Shown piece by piece: positions 25,665 to 33,901 of a stretch of DNA of 40,782 bases. A program made the position numbers and the translations under genes. Numbering within the stretch: position 1 is the stretch's first letter; each line of letters opens with the position of its first letter. The notes under the pieces were generated by a model that worked only from the letters and a program-made list of their open reading frames with translations, did not search any database and had not been told where the DNA came from. The DNA comes from Candidatus Zixiibacteriota bacterium (GTDB taxonomy: Bacteria; Zixibacteria; MSB-5A5; GN15; FEB-12): positions 1 to 40,782 of the forward strand of contig JAJRSF010000066.1 in NCBI GenBank assembly GCA_024278935.1. The letters are read 5' to 3'.

Positions 25665-27146
25665 ATGATTTTAAGTTCACTGATATTTATTCCTATTATC
25701 GGCATGATAATAGTGATGCTTCTTCCTAAAGAGAAAGAAGATCTCATACGTTATACAGCGGTTGGAATTTCTATTATACCTATGCTGGTTTCGTTTTGGC
25801 TCACCTATGATTATTTTGTAAACTTTTCCGGCTCTGCTGCGATGGCATACATGGAAGGTCCCTTCTCGTGGATTCCTTCATTAAATGTAAACTATCATTT
25901 AGGCGTTGATGGTATTTCTGTTCCGATGCTAGCTTTAACCGGGTTACTTACTACGATTTCTCTGATCGCATCGTTCTCTATTAAATTCCGTATTAAAGAA
26001 TACTCTGCTTTCTTCTTACTACTTGAAGCAGGCATGATGGGTGTATTTGTAGCTTTAGATTTCTTCCTCTTTTATGTCTTCTGGGAAATCATGTTAGTAC
26101 CTATGTATTTCTTAATCGGTGTTTGGGGTGGACCAAGAAAAGAATATGCTGCTATCAAATTCTTCCTCTACACATTATTCGGTTCGATCTTTATGCTTGT
26201 AGCGATTTTAATAATGTACTTTACATCGGATCCGCACACTTTAAATATGCTCGAACTTATTGAACATGGCGGAACACTTTCGTATACCCTGCAGATGGTC
26301 TGTTTTATCTTCTTCTTTATTGCTTTTGCTATTAAAGTTCCGGTCTGGCCGTTCCATACTTGGCTTCCCGATGCTCACGTGCAGGCTCCTACCGCCGTTT
26401 CAGTTATTCTTGCTGCCGTACTCTTAAAAATGGGTACCTATGCTATGCTTCGTATTAACTGGCCAATGTTCCCTGATGCTCTTCATTCGTTATCATTTTG
26501 GATAGCACTCTTAGGTGTTATCGGAATTATATATGGTGCCTTGGTTTCTTTGGCACAAAAAGATTTGAAAAAACTGGTCGCTTATTCATCGGTATCTCAT
26601 ATGGGATATTGTATGTTGGCACTGGCTGCTTATAGTTCGACAACTGCCATGGCAGGTGTCATGTTCCAAATGATCTCTCATGGTTTAATCACCGGTGCAT
26701 TATTCTTAATGGTTGGTGTCCTTTACGACAGAGCGCACACTCGTGAAATCGCTGCCTTTGGTGGCTTGGGTGCCAAACTTCCGGTGTATACTGCTTTGAT
26801 GCTGATGTTCTCAATGGCGGCATTAGGACTTCCGGGAATGTCAGGCTTTGTAGCTGAATTTATGATTTTTGTTGGTGCTTTCTCACAACTCAATCAGTAC
26901 TTAGTTGGTATTTCAGTCTTGGGTGTGGTCTTAGGTGCTGCTTATATGCTCCGCATGTTCCAAAATGTTTTCCTTGGCGAATTCAACATGGCCAAATGGG
27001 GTCACTTAACAGATATTAATGGTCGAGAACTTTTGATGGTTGTTCCGCTTGCGGTTTTAACTCTCGCTGTTGGTATCTATCCAAAACCTCTGACAGATTT
27101 AATGTCAGCTACTTTAGAAAACTTAGTTCAGATAATGTCAAGGTAA
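25665..27146 (+). CDS. nuoM: Complex I subunit M (antiporter-like proton pump)
   Basis: 493-residue subunit with about 14 helices. Glutamate in FWEIMLVPMYFLIGVWGG and lysine in KVPVWPFHTWLPDAHVQAPT are conserved, as is LLKMGTYAMLR. The quinol-side VAYSSVSHMGYC element is typical. GGAGGT lies 10-15 bases before the ATG. The gap to nuoL (27 bases) is the largest in the operon. Confidence 0.96.
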   Translation: MILSSLIFIPIIGMIIVMLLPKEKEDLIRYTAVGISIIPMLVSFWLTYDYFVNFSGSAAMAYMEGPFSWIPSLNVNYHLGVDGISVPMLALTGLLTTISLIASFSIKFRIKEYSAFFLLLEAGMMGVFVALDFFLFYVFWEIMLVPMYFLIGVWGGPRKEYAAIKFFLYTLFGSIFMLVAILIMYFTSDPHTLNMLELIEHGGTLSYTLQMVCFIFFFIAFAIKVPVWPFHTWLPDAHVQAPTAVSVILAAVLLKMGTYAMLRINWPMFPDALHSLSFWIALLGVIGIIYGALVSLAQKDLKKLVAYSSVSHMGYCMLALAAYSSTTAMAGVMFQMISHGLITGALFLMVGVLYDRAHTREIAAFGGLGAKLPVYTALMLMFSMAALGLPGMSGFVAEFMIFVGAFSQLNQYLVGISVLGVVLGAAYMLRMFQNVFLGEFNMAKWGHLTDINGRELLMVVPLAVLTLAVGIYPKPLTDLMSATLENLVQIMSR

Positions 27147-27152
27147 GAGAAG

Positions 27153-28673
27153 ATGAATCCGCAATTACCAATAGTAGATCTACTTGAAACTCTTCGGTTA
27201 ATGCTACCGGAACTGTTCCTCTTTTTGTGGGCATTAGTTGTTATCACTGTCGATCTCTTTTCATCTCGTAAAAATGATTCACTGGTTGGCTATACTGCTT
27301 TGGCAGGTATTGTTATTACCGGTGTGTTGCTTACTATCGCAGGTGATGGGGTCGCATTTGGAGCGATGTTTGTGAACGATCCATTCTCATTCGCCTTTAA
27401 GATTATTTTCTTAGGTACGGCGTTTATGGCTGTCGGCTCATCGTTTGGAATTACTAAACAAAAAATACAAAACCATCGTGGTGAATTTTACGGATTAATT
27501 CTTTTTTCCACTGTTGGTATGATGTTCTTGGCATCATCACATGAATTGGTATCACTCTATATCGGTTTAGAACTTACAACGATTCCACTTTTTGTCTTAG
27601 CTGCTTTTTATAAAGATGATAAAATGTCAGTCGAGTCAGGTATAAAATATTTTGTCATCGGTGCTTTTTCATCGGCAATGCTTTTATATGGTTTCTCATT
27701 CTTATATGGAATGACCGGTACGACCAACTTGGGTCAAATGTCTTTTAACCTTGCTGCGAATCATATAGCTCACCAAAGTTCTGGCTTTGTGATGATTATA
27801 GCCAATGTAACTATCTTGGCAGGTATTGGTTTCAAATTATCGCTACCACCATTTCATCAATGGGCTCCCGATGTATACGAAGGTGCTCCGACTCCGGTTG
27901 CGGCATTTTTGTCAGTTGGTTCCAAAGCGGCAGGGCTTGTTGCTTTCACAAAAATTTTCTTAATCGGTTTATGGGGTTATATTTCAATCGAGATGACTCC
28001 AAGTGATTGGGGACTGATGGTCGGCGTCATGTCTGCTGTTGCGATGATTATTGGTAACATCGTTGCGATTAGACAAACAAATATCAAACGTATGCTGGCA
28101 TACTCATCTATCGCTCAAGCAGGCTATATCATGATTGGTATGATTGCCTTAAACGAGCATGGTATCTCGTCGGTTGTCTTTTATACTTTTGTATATCTCT
28201 TTGCCAACATGGGTGCCTTTGCATGTGTGACTATATTTGAAGATAAAACAGGTACTACTGAAATAGCAAATTACAAAGGACTGGCACAGACATCACCATT
28301 CTTTGCGGCTCTGCTTGCTATATTTATGCTCTCACTTGCCGGGATACCTCCGCTTGGTGGATTCATGGCGAAGTATAAAGTCTTTGCGGCAGGTATTAAC
28401 CAAGCCTCGGCATTTAATGTTGATTGGTTGTACTGGCTTGTTGGTGTCGGACTGCTGACATCGGTATTCTCTCTCTACTATTATGTAAATGTTATTAAGC
28501 AGATGTATTTCACAAAAGATGCATCTATTTATAAAATGACATTTAATCCTCCGGTTTTAACTGTTCTCATTATTTGTTTTGTTGGTATTATGGTAACCGG
28601 TATCTACCCGGAACCTGTATTTGAATTTGCCAATAAAGTTTATTCTACTTTTGCTTTCTCTATCTTAAAGTAG
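27153..28673 (+). CDS. nuoN: Complex I subunit N (antiporter-like proton pump)
   Basis: 506-residue pump subunit next to NuoK. Family blocks: LYIGLELTTIPLFVL (glutamate of TM5), FKLSLPPFHQWAPDVYEGAPTP and SVGSKAAGLVAF, then RMLAYSSIAQAGYI. It is the last gene of the operon. No nuoE, nuoF or nuoG follows; the next gene has its own promoter. Confidence 0.96.
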   Translation: MNPQLPIVDLLETLRLMLPELFLFLWALVVITVDLFSSRKNDSLVGYTALAGIVITGVLLTIAGDGVAFGAMFVNDPFSFAFKIIFLGTAFMAVGSSFGITKQKIQNHRGEFYGLILFSTVGMMFLASSHELVSLYIGLELTTIPLFVLAAFYKDDKMSVESGIKYFVIGAFSSAMLLYGFSFLYGMTGTTNLGQMSFNLAANHIAHQSSGFVMIIANVTILAGIGFKLSLPPFHQWAPDVYEGAPTPVAAFLSVGSKAAGLVAFTKIFLIGLWGYISIEMTPSDWGLMVGVMSAVAMIIGNIVAIRQTNIKRMLAYSSIAQAGYIMIGMIALNEHGISSVVFYTFVYLFANMGAFACVTIFEDKTGTTEIANYKGLAQTSPFFAALLAIFMLSLAGIPPLGGFMAKYKVFAAGINQASAFNVDWLYWLVGVGLLTSVFSLYYYVNVIKQMYFTKDASIYKMTFNPPVLTVLIICFVGIMVTGIYPEPVFEFANKVYSTFAFSILK

Positions 28674-28688
28674 ACCATACCAAATAAT

Positions 28689-28717
28689 TTGACAATCTCT
28701 TCACATTCGGATATACT
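28689..28717 (+). promoter_or_regulatory. Sigma-70-like promoter for the DUF502/EIIA-CBS pair
   Basis: A perfect TTGACA (28689-28694), 17-base spacer and TATACT (28712-28717). Transcription would begin about 25 bases before the ATG at 28748. The first 11 bases (TTGACAATCTC) recur at 33863. Confidence 0.65.
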
Positions 28718-28747
28718 TGTATATATAATGTAACAAGGTGCATAGAT

Positions 28748-29377
28748 ATGTTTCATAAAATATTAAGCTCTGTCAAACGTCATTTCCTATCCGGTGTTTT
28801 GGTTGTTGTCCCATTTATTTTAACCTACATCGTTATGAAATTTCTGTTTGAAACAATCGATGGCATCCTACAACCTCTTATTACACATCTTTTCGGTTAT
28901 TCACTTCCCGGGCTTGGCTTAATAACAACAATTCTCATAATAATTTTAGCAGGAATTTTTACCAGAAACATTATCGGGGCAAAACTCTATCGCTTGGGAG
29001 ATTATTTTCTAGAACGTATGCCGATAATCCGCCCGATCTACTCTGCCGCTAAACAACTTCTTGAAGCAGTCACAAAACAATCGACCAATTCATTTAAAGA
29101 AGTCGTCCTTATTGAATATCCACGAAGAGGTGCCTACACCGTCAGTTTCCTCTCAAATAAATTTGAGATAGAATCCAAAGGAAAATACGCCTCGGTTTTT
29201 GTACCGTCGACTCCGACGCCGATTTCCGGGATGGTAATTATTGTACCGGTTGATGAAATTATTCCGCTTGAAATGACGGTTGAAGAAGGTGTCAAATTTT
29301 TAGTCTCAGGTGGGGTAGCATCGCCTGAAATTTTAAAAGTAAAAAAATTGAATGTAAATAAAGAGGGTCAGTCATGA
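28748..29377 (+). CDS. DUF502 family inner-membrane protein
   Basis: 209 residues with two membrane helices (about 13-33, SGVLVVVPFILTYIVMKF; and about 53-72, LGLITTILIIILAGIF). A soluble domain follows, with the family's MPIIRPIYSAAKQLLEAV, EVVLIEYPRRGAYTVSF, VFVPSTPTPISG and VEEGVKFLVSGG. The role of DUF502 is not settled; plant relatives (COV/LCV) act in trafficking. The stop overlaps the next ATG (ATGA), so the two products are probably made together. Confidence 0.9.
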   Translation: MFHKILSSVKRHFLSGVLVVVPFILTYIVMKFLFETIDGILQPLITHLFGYSLPGLGLITTILIIILAGIFTRNIIGAKLYRLGDYFLERMPIIRPIYSAAKQLLEAVTKQSTNSFKEVVLIEYPRRGAYTVSFLSNKFEIESKGKYASVFVPSTPTPISGMVIIVPVDEIIPLEMTVEEGVKFLVSGGVASPEILKVKKLNVNKEGQS

Positions 29378-30282
29378 AGCTTGCTAATCTTTTGATGGAA
29401 CGACGAATTAATATCGACCTCAAAGCTCGCACCAAAGAAGAAGCGATACTTGAACTATTAGAGCTGATAAAAAACGAGGGTGTCAATCTTGACTACGACA
29501 AAGTTCTGGAATCTGTAAAGAGTCGCGAAGATATCGAAAATACATCCTATGGTCACGGGTTTGCTTTTCCGCATGCACGTACCGATGCCGTCAATGAGCT
29601 CTATGTTCTCATAGGTCTTTCAAAATATGGGCTGGAGGGAAACACGCCCGACTCAATCCCGGTGCATGTTGTCTGTCTGCTTTTGACCCCGGCGACTATT
29701 GCCAAGCTGTATTTACAAACTCTCTCCGGGCTTGCTTGTTTTGGACGAGTTGATGGAAATCTTGATACAATTATGGCTGTCAAACAGCCATGCGATTTGG
29801 TCAAGCTGATTGCCGATGCCAATATTACGGTTGACAAAGAGGTGATGGTCAAAGATATCATGCGTCATTCAGTCGCTACGGTCACACAGGATGACACGCT
29901 GAAAGAAGTTGCCAACCGAATGTTCCATGACCGTTTGTCGGCACTTGCTGTTGTTGACGATGATAACCATCTGGTTGGTGTTATAAATGATCGCGACCTG
30001 ATAAAAGCAGCCCTGCCTGATTATAAATCGCTCATTTCGACTTTGAATTACTCGATGGATGTTGAACCGTTTGAAGAGTTACTGAAACAGGAAGATAAAA
30101 TCAAAGTGTCGCAGTTGTACCGTAAGGAATACGAAGTTGTCCAACCGGAGACACGTATAGTCGAGGTAGCCGCGATGATGATTTTTAAGGACTTTAGGAG
30201 AGTTTTCGTTACTTCTACGGACAATAAACTCGTCGGTGTCCTGCTGAGAAAAGATATAGTCAACATGGTAATTCGGGGGTAG
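29374..30282 (+). CDS. PTS EIIA-like domain fused to a CBS domain pair
   Basis: 302 residues. Residues 5-148 are an EIIA type-2 (fructose/nitrogen) domain; the phosphorylatable histidine is H67 in GHGFAFPHART. Residues about 157-300 are two CBS motifs (MRHSVATVTQDDTLKEVANRM...GVINDRDLI, and YEVVQPETRIVEVAAMM...LVGVLLRKDIV), which usually bind adenine nucleotides. No EIIB, EIIC, HPr or EI is in the window, so a regulatory rather than sugar-transport role is likely (inference). The CBS pair could make phosphorylation state respond to energy charge. It is coupled by overlap to the DUF502 gene. Confidence 0.85.
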   Translation: MKLANLLMERRINIDLKARTKEEAILELLELIKNEGVNLDYDKVLESVKSREDIENTSYGHGFAFPHARTDAVNELYVLIGLSKYGLEGNTPDSIPVHVVCLLLTPATIAKLYLQTLSGLACFGRVDGNLDTIMAVKQPCDLVKLIADANITVDKEVMVKDIMRHSVATVTQDDTLKEVANRMFHDRLSALAVVDDDNHLVGVINDRDLIKAALPDYKSLISTLNYSMDVEPFEELLKQEDKIKVSQLYRKEYEVVQPETRIVEVAAMMIFKDFRRVFVTSTDNKLVGVLLRKDIVNMVIRG

Positions 30283-30288
30283 TGGGAA

Positions 30289-31278
30289 ATGAAGTATATT
30301 AATAAAGCAATAGGCATATTATTATTTCTTCTATCATTTTCATCTGTCCTTCAAGCTGATTTAATGATTGGTGATTCAACAGAAATTATTTTTGCATCTA
30401 TTGATAAAGGGCGTGAGATAATTTCGGCAAAAGATGATTATATAACACGATTGAGTCCATTTGACCGCTCGGCCAAAATGAAGACTGATAAACTTGTAAC
30501 TGAGAGAGAGTTTAGAGACTTTTTGGGTAATAATGTTCTTTTGTGGCAAACAGATGAAATAGAAAGATTAACTAAAGCACTCAATAAAATAATAGAACCG
30601 GTTAAGTCTTTGGGTTTGCCATTTCCATCTCAGATTTACATTATAAAAGTTACTGGAAATGAAGAAGGTGGGGCTGCTTATACAAGAAGTAATGCAATTA
30701 TGTTAAGCCCTGAGTATTACTCTAAGGATAATGATGTCTTGTTACATTTAATCTGTCATGAACTTTTTCATATTCTTACAAGATCAATGCCTGAGCTTCA
30801 AGAAGAACTTTTTTCAGTAATTGGTTTTACAAAATGTAATGAAATTGAATTTCCTATTGAATTAACTACTCGAAAAATAACAAATCCAGATGCTCCTAAA
30901 AACGATCATTATATTCTGTTGCAAGTTGATGGGAAAGAGTGTATGGCAGTACCAATCTTATTTTCAGATACCGAAAATTACAGCCTTACTCGTGGAGGTG
31001 AATTTTTTAATTACCTCCAATTTGAGCTTCTTCAAATTGAACAAGATGATAATTTGAAAACAATGAAACCAGTGTATGATGATAAAAAACTAAAATTTAT
31101 TGATATGCGTAAAGCAACCGGCTTCTTTGAACAAATAGGGATGAATACAAAATATATCCTTCATCCTGAAGAAATTCTTGCTGAAAATTTTGCACTCCTT
31201 GTGTTGGATAAACAAGGGCTTAGGTCACCAGAAATTATCAATAAAATTAAAGTAGTATTGAATAAATATAAAATGTAG
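30289..31278 (+). CDS. Secreted zinc metallopeptidase (HExxH), family unassigned
   Basis: 329 residues. A signal peptide (NKAIGILLFLLSFSSVLQA) precedes a domain with the zinc-binding motif HELFH (157-161) in LLHLICHELFHILTRS. A glutamate in HPEEILAENFALLV (about 294-299) is a plausible third ligand, as in gluzincins. No other family signature is obvious. A ribosome site is weak, and it begins 6 bases after the EIIA-CBS stop, so it may belong to that transcript. Substrates are unknown. Confidence 0.75.
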   Translation: MKYINKAIGILLFLLSFSSVLQADLMIGDSTEIIFASIDKGREIISAKDDYITRLSPFDRSAKMKTDKLVTEREFRDFLGNNVLLWQTDEIERLTKALNKIIEPVKSLGLPFPSQIYIIKVTGNEEGGAAYTRSNAIMLSPEYYSKDNDVLLHLICHELFHILTRSMPELQEELFSVIGFTKCNEIEFPIELTTRKITNPDAPKNDHYILLQVDGKECMAVPILFSDTENYSLTRGGEFFNYLQFELLQIEQDDNLKTMKPVYDDKKLKFIDMRKATGFFEQIGMNTKYILHPEEILAENFALLVLDKQGLRSPEIINKIKVVLNKYKM

Positions 31279-31352
31279 GGAAGATTTTAGTGGGCGGCAG
31301 ATGCACCCTCGTCAGCCCCATTGCTTATAGTCATTCAACTCGAGAGAACCTT

Positions 31353-31859
31353 ATGCTTGGTCTAAATCGCGGCACAGTAAAACTCGTACCATATCAAAAA
31401 CAATGGCAAGATGAGTTCAATAAAGAAAAAAATCATCTCTTACAAATTCTTAATATAGAAATAGACATTGAGCATGTCGGAAGTACAGCTGTTGAGGATT
31501 TGATTTCAAAACCAATCATCGATATTTTATTAGGGCTTACCAAAAAGATAAACGCAGAATCAGTTTATAATAAATTGCTTGAACACGGTTACGAAGACAG
31601 GGGAGACAAAGGCATCTCCGGCGATCGTCTGTTTGCGAAAGGTTCCGAAGAATGTCGCACACACTATCTGCATTTTGTAGGCAAAGATTCTGAACGATGG
31701 AAGAACTATCTTTTGTTTCGTGACTATCTTTGTAAAAATAAATCTACTCGTGATGAATATGTAAAACTCAAGCAAGAGTTAGCCAAAAAATTTGCCAACA
31801 ATCGTGAAGCATACACAATAGCAAAATCAGAATTCATAGAAAAGCTATTCAAAAATTAA
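31353..31859 (+). CDS. GrpB/UPF0157 family protein (nucleotidyltransferase-like)
   Basis: 168 residues with the UPF0157 pattern: VKLVPYQKQWQDEFNKEK, then IEHVGSTAVEDLISKPIIDILLG, which resembles the G-S and D-x-D of the nucleotidyltransferase fold, and RTHYLHFVGKDSERWKNYLLFRDYL. The biochemical role of stand-alone members is not known. I use ATG 31353 rather than an upstream GTG (31290), because the upstream part (GGRCTLVSP) is not family sequence and comes from a palindrome-like intergenic stretch. Confidence 0.88.
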   Translation: MLGLNRGTVKLVPYQKQWQDEFNKEKNHLLQILNIEIDIEHVGSTAVEDLISKPIIDILLGLTKKINAESVYNKLLEHGYEDRGDKGISGDRLFAKGSEECRTHYLHFVGKDSERWKNYLLFRDYLCKNKSTRDEYVKLKQELAKKFANNREAYTIAKSEFIEKLFKN

Positions 31860-31862
31860 TTG

Positions 31863-31891
31863 TTGACAAGTAAACTGATCTTTAGTATTGT
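31863..31891 (+). promoter_or_regulatory. Candidate promoter for the thioredoxin-fold gene
   Basis: TTGACA (31863-31868), 17-base spacer, TATTGT (31886-31891). A 7-bp hairpin (TAGCAAT/ATTGCTA, 31899-31921) lies in the predicted leader of about 115 bases. Confidence 0.45.
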
Positions 31892-32013
31892 TAGAACGTA
31901 GCAATACTTTGTAAATTGCTAGGTGAGGACTTGTCATTGGTTACCAGAACATGATTATATATTTATGTAATAGACTATTTTGTTAGTATAAATAATTATT
32001 CTTGGGAGAAATT

Positions 32014-32652
32014 ATGTCTAAATTCAAAAACTTGTTTGAATCGATGTATGTGAAAGTTATTTTTATTGCTGTAACTCTCTTTATAGGTATATCTTCAGGC
32101 ATTTATGTCGGTTATGCATACATAGGAGCTAATGGTGAAGCAGTGAGTGACAATAATGCCACTACAGAAACTCATGGTGATCATTCTAATGGTGAGGGAA
32201 TTGATTTAGATGAACAATTTGTAAACTTTGGTGCTGGTGACTTATTCCCTTTAGAATCCTATGTTGATAAAAATAATAATAAAGGAAATTTTGAAAACCT
32301 TCTACAAAATAAAGCAACAATCTTTTTGTTTGTAAGTTTGACATGCACACCATGTCACGATATGCTTTTGTATTGGAATTTGAATATACAAGATAAGCTT
32401 AATAAAGATGTTCAAGTTGTTGTCTGTTTGCGGGAGAAAGATGGGGAGGTCCCGGTAGAGTTTATGGGGTTACTTGAAAACAAACAACTCGTTTTCTTTG
32501 ACGGAGATCATTGGAGTCTTCAATACGACATGGCTTTTTGGCCGACTATAATTGCGGTGGATGAAAGTGGTTTCGTTCGTAAAGTGCAATTAGGCTTTGA
32601 AAATTATATCCATTATGACATCGCTAATTACTTTTTTGTGCAAAATAAATAA
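32014..32652 (+). CDS. Membrane-anchored thioredoxin-fold protein with CTPC motif
   Basis: 212 residues: N-terminal anchor helix (VIFIAVTLFIGISSGIYVGYAYIG), a His/Asn-rich linker and a thioredoxin-like domain outside the membrane. The redox motif is C111-T-P-C114 in LFVSLTCTPCHDM, at the end of the first strand as in TlpA/ResA proteins, and a cis-proline is in FWPTIIAV. ATG 32014 follows GGGAGA; the in-frame TTG at 32002 is rejected. It is the nearest gene to the ten-cysteine secreted peptide 90 bp downstream and may reduce or oxidise it (inference). Confidence 0.8.
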   Translation: MSKFKNLFESMYVKVIFIAVTLFIGISSGIYVGYAYIGANGEAVSDNNATTETHGDHSNGEGIDLDEQFVNFGAGDLFPLESYVDKNNNKGNFENLLQNKATIFLFVSLTCTPCHDMLLYWNLNIQDKLNKDVQVVVCLREKDGEVPVEFMGLLENKQLVFFDGDHWSLQYDMAFWPTIIAVDESGFVRKVQLGFENYIHYDIANYFFVQNK

Positions 32653-32742
32653 ATTAGTTATAAGTTAATTGTTACTTTTTGGCCAAAGTAATTTAAACTG
32701 TAAGAGCTCTACACTCAAATGGATTTGAGAGGAGGTGAATTT

Positions 32743-33021
32743 ATGAAAATGTCCAAAATTCTTATGATGGTTTTTACATTTAGCTTTTTAGTAGGTATAG
32801 GTTTAATCTCTATTGCTCCTGCTACAGTACAAGCTGATGTTAATCCATGTTCTAATGATTGCTATATGATTAGCTGTTATTTTGATGCAAGTTGCAATCC
32901 TGTAACAGAAAGAATGCATCAAAAATGCTATCCGAGTGCTTTGGTGGCAAATCCTTGTCGAAGTCTTTACAACTGTACTTGTGTTGACATTGGTTGTGGA
33001 CCACTTTGTTTCTCTCTATAA
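32743..33021 (+). CDS. Secreted cysteine-rich peptide (ten Cys)
   Basis: 92 residues. A signal peptide (KILMMVFTFSFLVGIGLISIA) is cut after about residue 30 (VQADV). The mature ~60 residues contain ten cysteines at 36, 40, 45, 51, 62, 72, 78, 80, 85 and 89, an even number fit for five disulfides or a metal-binding site. I recognise no family. ATG 32743 has an excellent Shine-Dalgarno, GAGGAGGTGA (32729-32738), stronger than most in the window, suggesting high expression. The upstream in-frame ATG at 32719 has none. The neighbour upstream is a thioredoxin-fold protein; a small hairpin (32672-32691) lies between them. It ends before a terminator. Confidence 0.75.
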   Translation: MKMSKILMMVFTFSFLVGIGLISIAPATVQADVNPCSNDCYMISCYFDASCNPVTERMHQKCYPSALVANPCRSLYNCTCVDIGCGPLCFSL

Positions 33022-33048
33022 TAACATCACTGTCGTTATTAAAGATAT

Positions 33049-33080
33049 AGGCAAGAGCTAAACGCTCTTGCCTTATTATT
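33049..33080 (+). terminator. Rho-independent terminator after the cysteine-rich peptide
   Basis: AGGCAAGAGC (33049-33058), loop TAAAC, GCTCTTGCCT (33064-33073), then a T-rich tail. Confidence 0.85.
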
Positions 33081-33254
33081 CTTAACTCAATTTTCTAACT
33101 ATATTTCAAACAGTTTAATAAGATAAAATTCATCTTGAATCTCTCCTGAAAATGTCAGTTTTTAGCCCAATAATGGCTGTTTCAGATCATATCTCAATGA
33201 ATTTAACATTTAGTCGATATAAGTGACAGAAACTTTAAACTAAATAGAGACTTC

Positions 33255-33830
33255 ATGGATATTAAAGAGACTAAGGGGGATAATGCTAAAATATATTTTG
33301 TGAGTGCATTACTTGCGATAATAATTTTTATTATCGACTTGGAACTCCCACTTGGCGTTGCCGGTGGTGTACCTTATGTTATGGTGTTACTATTTACTCT
33401 TTGGTCCTCTAAAAAATCTATCACAATTCATTTTGCTATTATTTGTTCAGTTCTTACAATAATCGGTTTTTATTTCTCACCTTCCGGCGGTGAAGAGTGG
33501 AAAGTGCTGACAAACCGCATTTTGGCTCTATTTGCTATTTGGATAACAGCTATCCTTACTTTACAAAGAAAAGAAATTGAAAAAAACAGAGAAAAATATT
33601 TTTTGGAAAAAGAAGAAGCGTTCGCAAAAATAAAAATTCTCCAAGGTATTATTCCTATCTGTGCCGGCTGTAAAAATATCAGAGATGATAAAGGGGCATG
33701 GAGTCAAATGGAACTCTATGTGAGAGAAAATTCCGAAGCAGATTTTAGTCATAGCATGTGTCCCGACTGTGTCAAAGAACATTATCCCGAATTGGAATGT
33801 TCCACCGGTAAAACTGTTTCTGCAAAGTAA
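33255..33830 (+). CDS. Four-TM membrane protein with CxxC...CxxC tail, probable sensor
   Basis: 191 residues. Four hydrophobic helices (about 13-29, 34-50, 56-74, 88-104) resemble a small MASE-like membrane sensory module. A charged helix (RKEIEKNREKYFLEKEEAF) follows, then the tail IIPICAGCKNIRDDKGAWSQMELYV with a second CxxC in SMCPDCVKEHYPEL. The tail (C136, C139, C169, C172) is a recognisable module often placed after PAS or receiver domains in environmental bacteria; four cysteines suggest zinc. No kinase or cyclase domain is present. Signal and output are unknown. Confidence 0.75.
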   Translation: MDIKETKGDNAKIYFVSALLAIIIFIIDLELPLGVAGGVPYVMVLLFTLWSSKKSITIHFAIICSVLTIIGFYFSPSGGEEWKVLTNRILALFAIWITAILTLQRKEIEKNREKYFLEKEEAFAKIKILQGIIPICAGCKNIRDDKGAWSQMELYVRENSEADFSHSMCPDCVKEHYPELECSTGKTVSAK

Positions 33831-33862
33831 AATTTTATCACAAGAATTATCAAAATTTCTTT

Positions 33863-33891
33863 TTGACAATCTCGTCGAAAGTCCGTACCCT
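33863..33891 (+). promoter_or_regulatory. Candidate promoter for the exchanger gene
   Basis: TTGACA (33863-33868), 17-base spacer, TACCCT (33886-33891). It shares TTGACAATCTC with the promoter at 28689. It would give a very short leader (start codon at 33902). Confidence 0.35.
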
Positions 33892-33901
33892 AATCTTAAT
33901 T

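Noticed and set aside
31290-31352. GTG start for the GrpB-like protein
   Set aside because: The added residues are not family sequence and come from a palindromic intergenic stretch.
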